NCBI RefSeq assembly: GCF_003958635.1
Contig: NZ_RSEK01000001.1
Coordinates: 62,001-126,000 of the forward strand
Origin: Altericroceibacterium xinjiangense
Lineage (GTDB): Bacteria > Pseudomonadota > Alphaproteobacteria > Sphingomonadales > Sphingomonadaceae
Direction of reading: 5' to 3'
Length of the DNA: 64,000 nucleotides
Position numbers and translations under genes: made by a program. A model generated the notes under the pieces. The model was given only the letters and a program-made list of their open reading frames with translations, was not told the origin of the DNA and ran no database searches. Positions 8,787 to 15,945 of this stretch are shown piece after piece (the stretch's first letter is position 1; each line of letters opens with the position of its first letter).

Positions 8787-9812
8787 ATGATCAAGTCCTC
8801 CAGCCTCGTGTTCGTTCATGATCACGACCCGGGCATCACCCGTAAAAAGTCCGGCAAGGGTTGGGTCTATTACGACGCCCAAGGCGCGAGGATCAAGGAC
8901 GCGGACGAGGTCGCCCGGCTGAACGCGGTCGCCTTGCCGCCGGCCTACACCGGCGCCTGGTACTGCCCCGATCCCAATGGCCACCTGCTTGCCACCGGGA
9001 TCGACGACCGGGGGCGCAAGCAATACCGCTATCATCCTGAATTCCGCATTCTGAAGGAATGCGAGAAGTTCGATGCATGCGTCGAATTCGGCAAGCGCCT
9101 GCCGAGGATCCGCAAGCGGGTGGAGCAGGACCTCGCCTCCCGCAAGCTTACCCGTGAAAGGGCCATCGCCAACGTGGTCCGCTTGCTGGATCTCGGCGCC
9201 ATTCGCATCGGGAATGAAAGCTACGCACGGAAGAACAAGAGCTTCGGCGCGACCACGCTGCGGCGGCGGCATGTCAGCATTTCCGGCAAGACGCTGAGCC
9301 TGCGGTTCAAGGCGAAATCGGGCAAGCTGCGCGAGGTCGCAATCACCGATCAGCGGCTGATCCACTTCGTTCGCAAGATGGAGGACCTGCCCGGACAGCA
9401 CTTGTTCCAATACATCGGCGACGATGGCGAAGTGCATCCGATCGGCTCCAGCGAGGTCAACGCCTACCTGGGCGAGACGATGGGGGAGCATTTCACGGCC
9501 AAGAACTTCCGCACCTGGCACGCCAGCGCGCTGGCCTTCTGTATCCTGGCGGAGGCGGATGAGCCGGTCACGATCAAGGCCCTGATGGAGGAAGTAAGCG
9601 CCCATCTTGGCAACACGCCCGCGATTGCCCGCAAAAGCTATGTCCATCCATCCGTGGTCGGACTGGTGCAGGGGCAGGAGGAGTGGCGCGCCGCCCTGAA
9701 ACTGCCGCGCAAGACAAAGTGGCTCAGCCGCGAAGAGCGTGGTCTGATCCGACTGTTGGAGACATGCCCATGCGCTGAAGAACTGTTGGGGGATAGCGGT
9801 TCGGGAACTTAG
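8787..9812 (+). CDS. DNA topoisomerase IB (poxvirus-type)
   Basis: The 341-residue protein matches bacterial type IB topoisomerases. It has an N-terminal domain with KKSGKGWVYYD and ALPPAYTGAWYCPDPNGHL, then a catalytic domain with the active-site elements RLLDLGAIRIGNE, RLIHFVRKMEDLPG, a TWHAS segment and the nucleophilic tyrosine in ARKSYVHPSVV. These enzymes relax supercoils through a 3'-phosphotyrosine. An in-frame ATG at 8736 would add 17 mostly basic residues. I prefer 8787 because it sits at the conserved start and leaves room for a divergent promoter, but neither has a good ribosome site. Such genes are scattered among bacteria and often horizontally spread. Confidence 0.9.
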   Translation: MIKSSSLVFVHDHDPGITRKKSGKGWVYYDAQGARIKDADEVARLNAVALPPAYTGAWYCPDPNGHLLATGIDDRGRKQYRYHPEFRILKECEKFDACVEFGKRLPRIRKRVEQDLASRKLTRERAIANVVRLLDLGAIRIGNESYARKNKSFGATTLRRRHVSISGKTLSLRFKAKSGKLREVAITDQRLIHFVRKMEDLPGQHLFQYIGDDGEVHPIGSSEVNAYLGETMGEHFTAKNFRTWHASALAFCILAEADEPVTIKALMEEVSAHLGNTPAIARKSYVHPSVVGLVQGQEEWRAALKLPRKTKWLSREERGLIRLLETCPCAEELLGDSGSGT

Positions 9813-9891
9813 CCGCAGTTCGCCTATTGGACTGTGGAACGCGTTGGTTTTTCCAACGTTGACTGATCTCAGGATGCGACAGGAGGAATTC

Positions 9892-10314
9892 TTGAAACTA
9901 CTATTGACCGCCACTGCAGCCGCAAGTGCCTTGCTTCTCTCGGCGTGCGGATCCGAACCCGAAGTCGCCGAAACGGAAGTCGTTGAACCGGTAGCTCCGG
10001 CCGTGACGCCCGTCGGGGCGACGGCGTGGGATACCGATAACGACGGCATGTTCAATCAGACCGAATACACCGCCTGGCGCGAACGCGGCATGACCGAGTG
10101 GGACACGGACGCTGATGGCCAGCTGAACGAGAACGAATTCAACACCGGCTGGACGAACGCCGGCTTCCAGAACGGCGCGGGCCTGTTCGGCGATTGGGAC
10201 GATAACACCGATGGTTTCGTCGATTCCAATGAGTGGTTCAGCGACGACGAATGGAGCACCTGGGACGCCAACAACAGCGGCATCCTTGAGCGCGAAGAAT
10301 TCGGCTACTACTGA
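9892..10314 (+). CDS. EF-hand calcium-binding lipoprotein
   Basis: The 140-residue protein has a signal with lipobox LLSAC (Cys 19), an acidic linker, and four 12-residue EF-hand loops: DTDNDGMFNQTE (47-58), DTDADGQLNENE (71-82), DDNTDGFVDSNE (103-114) and DANNSGILEREE (125-136). The usual calcium-ligand positions 1, 3, 5, 9 and 12 are acidic or Asn/Ser throughout, with Gly at position 6. It should be a periplasmic or outer-membrane Ca2+-binding lipoprotein. The AGGAGG at 9881-9886 points to the TTG at 9892; an ATG at 9874 lies upstream of that site. The function beyond calcium binding is unknown. Confidence 0.85.
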   Translation: MKLLLTATAAASALLLSACGSEPEVAETEVVEPVAPAVTPVGATAWDTDNDGMFNQTEYTAWRERGMTEWDTDADGQLNENEFNTGWTNAGFQNGAGLFGDWDDNTDGFVDSNEWFSDDEWSTWDANNSGILEREEFGYY

Positions 10315-10320
10315 TGAACG

Positions 10321-10347
10321 AAGGGCGGCGCCGCGGCGTCGCCCTTT
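10321..10347 (+). terminator. GC-rich hairpin after the EF-hand lipoprotein gene
   Basis: AAGGGCG and CGCCCTT pair around an inner CGCC/GGCG helix with a G-T wobble between them, giving about 12 bp of stem, followed by a very short T-run. It begins a few bases after the stop codon, as expected of an intrinsic terminator, but the T-tract is weak. Confidence 0.5.
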
Positions 10348-10456
10348 ACCCCGGCCTTCCGGCTGGCCAGCTTCCAACAATCCGCGTGGCCCAGTGACGG
10401 CCTGACAGCCTTGGGGGAAGCCTCAGGGCTTCGTTGCGCATAGGGAGATGCTCGAC

Positions 10457-11455
10457 ATGGCCGGACTGGTTGACGGCAAGTGGGTCGATACCCTCCCCGC
10501 TGCCGAGGAAATCGGCCCCGACGGACGCTTCCGCCGGATCGACAGTGCCTTCCACGGCACGATCTCCCCCGATTCCTCCTCCGAGTTTCCTGCCGAGCCG
10601 GGGCGTTACCACTTGTGGGTGGCGTATGTCTGCCCTTGGGCCTCGCGCGCGCTGGCAGTCCGGGCGTTGAAAGGGCTGGAGGACGTCATCTCCGTCTCCG
10701 CCGCAAGGCCGGGCCAGCCGCCCGAAGGCTGGGTGTTCGATGAAGGCCCCGATGGCCCGTCAGATGGATCATCCGATACTGCTGGCGATAGCGGCTATCC
10801 GCTGTACCGGCTCTACGTAGAAAACAACCCCGGCTACACCGGCAAGGTTACCGTCCCCACATTGTGGGACAAGCAGCAGCGGAAAATCGTCAACAACGAA
10901 TCCGCCGAGATCATCCGCATCCTGAACACCGCGTTCGACGGGATTACCGGAAACCGGCTGGACCTCTACCCGGAACCGTTGCGGCCTGAGATCGACCGCT
11001 GGAACGAGCGGATTTACCCGGCGGTCAACAACGGGGTCTACCGTGCCGGGTTCGCCACGACACAAGACGCGTACGACGAAGCGGTGCACGGCCTGTTCGC
11101 GATGCTGGACCGGATAGAGGCGCACCTCACATCCAGCCGCTATCTTGCCGGGGGATACTGCACCGAAGCCGATTGGCGGCTGTTCACCACCCTGGTGCGG
11201 TTCGACGTGGCTTATTACGGCGCCTTCAAGTGCAACATCCGGCGCATTGCGGATTACCCTGCGCTTTCGAACTACTTGCGGGAATTGTACCAGTGGCCGG
11301 GGATCGCCGGCACGGTGAAGTTCGACCAGATCAAGTCCGGCTACTACGCGCTGGCGGACAAGCATCGGATTGTAGCCGCAGGACCGGAGATCGACTTGTC
11401 GCTTCCCCACGACCGGGAAAGGCTGCCCGGCAAGGGAATCTTCTTCAGGACGTGA
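10457..11455 (+). CDS. Glutathionyl-hydroquinone reductase (Xi-class GST, YqjG/ECM4 family)
   Basis: The 332-residue protein matches the Xi class: an N-terminal thioredoxin-fold domain with active-site Cys 59 in YVCPWASR, the insert ending at GYTGKVTVPTLWDK, NNESAEIIRIL, and a helical domain with RWNERIYPAVNNGVYRAGFA and YLAGGYCTEADWRLFTTLVRFD. These enzymes reduce glutathionyl-hydroquinones. The usual CPWAH reads CPWAS here. GGGAG at 10442-10446 favours the ATG at 10457 over the one at 10448. The 3' end overlaps the convergent aspartic protease gene by 11 bases. Confidence 0.92.
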   Translation: MAGLVDGKWVDTLPAAEEIGPDGRFRRIDSAFHGTISPDSSSEFPAEPGRYHLWVAYVCPWASRALAVRALKGLEDVISVSAARPGQPPEGWVFDEGPDGPSDGSSDTAGDSGYPLYRLYVENNPGYTGKVTVPTLWDKQQRKIVNNESAEIIRILNTAFDGITGNRLDLYPEPLRPEIDRWNERIYPAVNNGVYRAGFATTQDAYDEAVHGLFAMLDRIEAHLTSSRYLAGGYCTEADWRLFTTLVRFDVAYYGAFKCNIRRIADYPALSNYLRELYQWPGIAGTVKFDQIKSGYYALADKHRIVAAGPEIDLSLPHDRERLPGKGIFFRT

Positions 11456-12110
11456 CTGCCTGCGGATCGTGCGGGACCAGGATCAGCACGTTGTTTTCCA
11501 CGCGCCACGATGCGAGGCGGGACAACAGGTTCATTCCCAGCACGTTCGTAGGGCCAAGGCCCGGCGCGATGATTGCGTCCAGCCCGTGCGCGGTAACGTT
11601 GCCGAACCGCAGGTCGTCGATCGTGGCAAGTTCCGCGCTGACGGGCCCGTTGGCCGTCTGCATCCGGATCGGGAGGCCCGCGCGGCGCGGCTCCACCCCT
11701 GCCTGAAACGCAGTTTCGTTGGAGATTGCAGTCAGCGTTGCGCCGGTATCGACTAGGAAATTGGCCGGGTGCCCGTTCACTTCCGCCTGAAGCCAGAAAT
11801 GGCCGTCCCGGGCCAGCGGCACGCGGGTTTCGTCCCCTTCCACCACTTGTTCCGGCAAGCCGAGGGCGGGCACCGCCATGTCGAAGCGCGGGTCCATTCG
11901 GGAAAGCTGCAAGACCACCAACACCAGAATGCCCATCAGCCCGAGCGTGCTCGTCGTTCGCATCAATCGGCCAAGGGACGGTATTTGTCGCAGCACGAAC
12001 GAGCCGAGCATGCCAAGCAGCATCGCGGCGACCGCTGCCATCAGCAGGGTCGATTGCGGCACTGCGGCCACGCTCTGGCCTAGCTGATCCCAAACCGGGG
12101 AGAAATCCAT
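11445..12110 (-). CDS. Membrane-anchored retropepsin-like aspartic protease (TIGR02281 type)
   Basis: The 221-residue protein has two N-terminal hydrophobic helices (about 21-41 and 54-70) and a soluble domain with the clan AA active site VDTGATLTAIS (Asp 121). The hydrophobic LGMNLLSRL that closes the single-domain retropepsin fold comes later. Proteins of this type are common in alphaproteobacteria; a protease activity is expected from the motif but the substrate is unknown. It is convergent with the hydroquinone reductase gene and shares 11 bases with its end. Confidence 0.85.
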   Translation of the reverse strand: MDFSPVWDQLGQSVAAVPQSTLLMAAVAAMLLGMLGSFVLRQIPSLGRLMRTTSTLGLMGILVLVVLQLSRMDPRFDMAVPALGLPEQVVEGDETRVPLARDGHFWLQAEVNGHPANFLVDTGATLTAISNETAFQAGVEPRRAGLPIRMQTANGPVSAELATIDDLRFGNVTAHGLDAIIAPGLGPTNVLGMNLLSRLASWRVENNVLILVPHDPQAVTS

Positions 12111-12159
12111 GGCGGCTATATAGTCCCCCGACGGCTGCTTTGCGATGACCGCGCGCGAC

Positions 12160-13143
12160 TTAAGGTGCGGTCCGGGGGGTGCTCGCTTCTGCGAGGATCA
12201 GGGAAAACCGTCCCGCGCGGTCCGTCCAGCGCTGGCGTGGAGTCCAGCCCCCCGCCAGCAGCAGAAGGAAACTGCTGCGCAAATCGAACTTGTGGCTGTT
12301 TTCCGTGTGGATCGATTCGCCCGCATCCATCGTGAAACGCTGGTCCGAAACCGTGAAGGACACTGGCTCACGGGCGACGAGGTGCATTTCGATCCGGGCA
12401 TGGATATCGTTCCAGCGCGCTTCGTGCCGGAACGCTTCCAGCGGAACGGTCCCGCCAAGCTCCCGGTTGATCCGGTGAATGAGGTTGAAGTTGAATTCGG
12501 CGGTGACGCCTTGCGCGTCATCATACGCGGCTTCCAGCACCGCGACATCCTTGATCAGGTCCATCCCGATCAGCAGCATCGCGTCGCTGCCCAGCGTCTG
12601 CCGCATGGAGCGCAGCAAGTCGATCGCCGTGCGGGCGACCATGTTGCCGATGGTCGATCCCGGGAAGAACCCCAGCTTGGGCACGCCGGCCACGGCTTGC
12701 GGCAATTCGACCGGCTTCATGAAGTCGGCCTCCAGCGGGTGAACCGGCAAGCCGGGAAACTTGCAGGCAAGATCCGCGGCGGACGCACGCAGGAAATCGC
12801 CCGAGATATCCAGCGGAACATAAGCCGCAGGAGCGATCGCCTGCAGCAGCAGCGGGGTCTTGGTAGAGGAGCCTGAGCCGAATTCGACCACTGCCCGCCC
12901 CTGCCCGATCAGGGCGGAAAGCTCCTCCCCCCGCTCGTCCAGGATCTCCGTCTCGGCACGGGTGGGGTAGTATTCGGGCAGGTCGGTGATCTGTTCGAAC
13001 AGCTCCGATCCCTGTTCGTCATAGAACCAGCGCGCTGGCACGGCCTTCTGCGGCTGGGCCAGACCGGCGAGCACGTCAGCCCGAAAGGCGCGGTCCACGC
13101 CGTCTTCGTCCCGGTCGACCAGCGCAATTCCTTCCCGCACCAT
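12160..13143 (-). CDS. egtD: L-histidine N(alpha)-methyltransferase EgtD
   Basis: EgtD trimethylates histidine to hercynine, the first committed step of ergothioneine synthesis. The 327-residue protein has RWFYDEQGSELFEQIT, the histidine-binding EYYPTRAE near residues 57-64, the SAM loop EFGSGSSTKT (87-96), FFPGSTIGN and the late FTMDAGESIHTENSHKF, all typical of the family. The start ATG (13141-13143) overlaps the egtB stop by one base (TGATG), so it is coupled behind egtB. A longer frame upstream lies inside egtB and is not real. No egtC or egtE gene is visible in the window. Confidence 0.95.
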   Translation of the reverse strand: MVREGIALVDRDEDGVDRAFRADVLAGLAQPQKAVPARWFYDEQGSELFEQITDLPEYYPTRAETEILDERGEELSALIGQGRAVVEFGSGSSTKTPLLLQAIAPAAYVPLDISGDFLRASAADLACKFPGLPVHPLEADFMKPVELPQAVAGVPKLGFFPGSTIGNMVARTAIDLLRSMRQTLGSDAMLLIGMDLIKDVAVLEAAYDDAQGVTAEFNFNLIHRINRELGGTVPLEAFRHEARWNDIHARIEMHLVAREPVSFTVSDQRFTMDAGESIHTENSHKFDLRSSFLLLLAGGWTPRQRWTDRAGRFSLILAEASTPRTAP

Positions 13144-14390
13144 CACAGATCCTTCGCCAGCCGCAGGCCGGTGAATTGCCAGCGCTGGTGGGGGTAGAAG
13201 AAATTGCGGTAGCTGGCGCGCGAATGGCCGCGCATCGTGGCGCAGCTCGCCCCGCGCAGCACGCACTGGCCGGACATGAACTTCCCGTTGTATTCCCCCA
13301 CCGCGCCTTCAGGCGGGCTGTAGCGGGGGTACGGCAAATAGGCCGAGCGAGTGAATTGCCAGCAATCGCCGAACACATCGCTTCCGCCGACCGGCATGAG
13401 ATCGCTTTCCTCGTCGAGCTGGTTGCCTTCTTCGGGATCATGGCTTCGGGCAATGACTTCCCACTCGAATTCGGTCGGCAGCCGCGCCCCGGCCCACGTG
13501 GCGAAGGCATCGGCCTCATAGTACGAGATGTGGCACACCGGCTCATGATCCACGCGGGTTTCCCACCCGGAGTGGCTGAATTGTTCGCCTTCCCGCCAAT
13601 ACAGGGGGGCTTCGACCCCATCCTGCTGCACCCAGGCCCAGCCATCGGAAAGCCACAGTGAAGGGTCCCGGTAGCCTCCGTCGGCGATGAAATCGCCCCA
13701 CTCCCGGTTGGTCATCAGCGTGTCCGCCAGCGCGAAGGGTTCCAGCAGGACGCGGTGTTCGGGGCCTTCGTTGTCGAACGCGAAACCTTCACCGGAATGG
13801 CCGACTTTCGCAATTCCGCCGGGGTAAGTCAGCCAGCCGCGCTCCTTGGGCGGGCAGCCCATCCCGCGGCACGTCGGTTTCGCCCACATCGCCGGCCCGA
13901 GTGGGTTCTGGAACAGCGCGTGCTTGATGTCGGTCAGCAGCAATTCGCAATGCTGCTGCTCATGCGCGAGGCCGAGCGCGATCAGGTCGGCGTGATCGGG
14001 ATCGTCCAGCAGCGGCTCCATCGCGGCATCGACATGGGCCCGCCAGTCCAGGATCTCGGCCAGCGTGGGCCGTGACAGCATGCCGCGGCGGCTTCGGGCC
14101 AGCCGCGCCCCCTCGGCTTCGTAATAGGAATTGAACAGGAAGGGCCAGTCTTCACGATACAGCGAATAGCCCGCCTTGTGATCGCGCAGCAGGAAGGTCT
14201 CGAAAAACCAGGTGGTGTGCGCCAGGTGCCACTTCGCCGGTGAGGCATCCTCCATCGACTGGAGGGTGGCGTCGGCTTCGGAAAGCGGCGCAACAAGCGA
14301 TACGGTCAGGCGCCGGGTATCGGCGTACTGGCGGGCTAGTGGCGATGCGCCGGTCGCGCGCTGCCGGGCCTGGGCTTTGGGCAAGGTCAC
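13143..14390 (-). CDS. egtB: Ergothioneine sulfoxide synthase EgtB
   Basis: EgtB is a non-heme iron enzyme that joins a thiol (gamma-Glu-Cys or Cys) to hercynine with O2. The 415-residue product has an N-terminal DinB-like domain with the iron ligands His 55 (KWHLAHTTW) and the HX3HXE motif HEQQHCE (His 143, His 147), then a formylglycine-generating-enzyme-like domain ending in CVLRGASCATMRGHSRASYRNF and GLRLAKD. Counting uses the GTG at 14390. The GAGGAG site touches that GTG with no spacing, while a TTG at 14384 has ideal spacing and may be the true start. The thiol substrate cannot be decided from the sequence. Confidence 0.95.
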   Translation of the reverse strand: MTLPKAQARQRATGASPLARQYADTRRLTVSLVAPLSEADATLQSMEDASPAKWHLAHTTWFFETFLLRDHKAGYSLYREDWPFLFNSYYEAEGARLARSRRGMLSRPTLAEILDWRAHVDAAMEPLLDDPDHADLIALGLAHEQQHCELLLTDIKHALFQNPLGPAMWAKPTCRGMGCPPKERGWLTYPGGIAKVGHSGEGFAFDNEGPEHRVLLEPFALADTLMTNREWGDFIADGGYRDPSLWLSDGWAWVQQDGVEAPLYWREGEQFSHSGWETRVDHEPVCHISYYEADAFATWAGARLPTEFEWEVIARSHDPEEGNQLDEESDLMPVGGSDVFGDCWQFTRSAYLPYPRYSPPEGAVGEYNGKFMSGQCVLRGASCATMRGHSRASYRNFFYPHQRWQFTGLRLAKDL

Positions 14391-14487
14391 CTCCTCGCGC
14401 CCTTCCCTGAAGCGGAAGGGGCGCGAGAAGAAACGTTCGGCAGTCCCGGTTTATCCCCGGAACCTGACAAATATCAGTCGCACCCGA

Positions 14488-15861
14488 TCAGGCGGCGTTC
14501 TTCTGCCGCCCGTTCGCCTCAAGGTTCAGCATCTCGGCCAGCAGGAAGGCGAGCTCCAGCGACTGCGCAGCGTTGAGCCGGGGATCGCAATGCGTGTGGT
14601 ACCGGTCCGCCAGCGCTTCATCGGTGATCGCCACCGCACCGCCGACGCATTCGGTTACGTCCTGCCCGGTCATTTCGATGTGAATGCCGCCCGCGTGGGT
14701 TCCTTCCGCACGGTGCACCGCAAAGAAGCCGCGCACCTCGTTCAGGATCCGGTCGAACGGACGAGTCTTGTAGCCGCTTTCCGACTTCACGACGTTGCCG
14801 TGCATCGGATCGCATGACCAGACGACCGGGTGCCCTTCCCGCTTCACCGCCCGGACCAGCCGCGGCAGGCCGGCTTCGACCTTGTCGTGGCCGAAGCGGC
14901 TGATCAGCGTGATCCGCCCGGGCTCGCGTCCCGGATTGAGCGTGTCGAGCAGGCGCAGCAGGGCGTCGGGCTCAAGGCTCGGCCCGCATTTCATCCCCAG
15001 CGGGTTGCCGAGGCCGCGGAGGAATTCAATGTGCGCGCTGCCATCGAAGCGGGTGCGGTCGCCCACCCAAAGGAAGTGGGCGCTGGTATCGTACCAGTCA
15101 CCGGTCAGGGAATCCTGCCGGGTCAGCGCCTGTTCGTAAGGCAGCAGCAGCGCTTCGTGGCTGGTGTAGAAGTTGGTGGTCTTCAGCTGCGGCACGGTGG
15201 ACGGATCAATCCCGCACGCCTGCATGAAGTCGAGCGACTCGCCAATCCGGTCGGCCACGTCCTTGAACTTGTCGGCCCATGGGCTGCGGCCCATGAAATC
15301 GAGCGTCCACTGGTGGACTTGCCGCAGGTTCGCATAGCCGCCGCTGGCGAACGCGCGCAGCAGGTTCAGCGTTGCAGCCGACTGGCTGTATGCGCGGATC
15401 ATCCGCATGGGATCGTTGGTCCGCGATCCTTCCGCGAAGTCGATCCCGTTGACGATATCGCCAAGGTAGCTTGGCAACGTGGTGCTGCCTTGCGTTTCCG
15501 TGGGCGCGCTGCGCGGCTTGGCAAACTGGCCCGCCATGCGGCCCAGCTTGATCACCGGCTGCTTGCTGGCGAAGGTCAGCACGACCGCCATCTGCAGCAG
15601 CACGCGGAAGGTATCGCGAATGTTGTTCGGGTGGAACTCGGCGAAGCTTTCCGCGCAATCGCCGCCCTGCAGCAGAAAACCGCGGCCGGCGGACACTTCC
15701 GCCAGCTGTGCCTTCAGCTCCCGCGCTTCACCCGCGAACACCAGCGGCGGGAACGAGGTGAGGGTCGCCTCGGCCTCGCTCAGCGTCGCTGCGTCCTCGT
15801 ACTGCGGCAGGTGCCTGGCTTCGCAAGTCTTCCAGCTCTCAACCGTCCAGTTCTGTGCCAC
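14488..15861 (-). CDS. Class II 3-deoxy-7-phosphoheptulonate (DAHP) synthase
   Basis: The 457-residue enzyme is the plant/actinobacterial-type (class II) DAHP synthase, which condenses phosphoenolpyruvate with erythrose 4-phosphate at the start of the shikimate pathway. Family marks are [17 protein letters not shown] at the N-terminus, [11 protein letters not shown] with the metal-binding Cys, [37 protein letters not shown] and [16 protein letters not shown] chose the GTG at 15861, which gives the usual MAQNW-like start; a TTG at 15876 would add five residues. It is transcribed alone or behind the M16 protease gene (84-base gap). Confidence 0.94.
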   Translation of the reverse strand: MAQNWTVESWKTCEARHLPQYEDAATLSEAEATLTSFPPLVFAGEARELKAQLAEVSAGRGFLLQGGDCAESFAEFHPNNIRDTFRVLLQMAVVLTFASKQPVIKLGRMAGQFAKPRSAPTETQGSTTLPSYLGDIVNGIDFAEGSRTNDPMRMIRAYSQSAATLNLLRAFASGGYANLRQVHQWTLDFMGRSPWADKFKDVADRIGESLDFMQACGIDPSTVPQLKTTNFYTSHEALLLPYEQALTRQDSLTGDWYDTSAHFLWVGDRTRFDGSAHIEFLRGLGNPLGMKCGPSLEPDALLRLLDTLNPGREPGRITLISRFGHDKVEAGLPRLVRAVKREGHPVVWSCDPMHGNVVKSESGYKTRPFDRILNEVRGFFAVHRAEGTHAGGIHIEMTGQDVTECVGGAVAITDEALADRYHTHCDPRLNAAQSLELAFLLAEMLNLEANGRQKNAA

Positions 15862-15945
15862 GTCGAATTCCAACAACCAATTGCCAATTCATGAGAAGTC
15901 GGGGCCTCTACGCCCGCCCCGCAGCCAATGCAAAGGTTACATCCG

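Noticed and set aside
8511-10055. 514-codon open frame on the minus strand
   Set aside because: It runs antisense through topoisomerase IB and into the YghU and lipoprotein genes, without recognisable domains.
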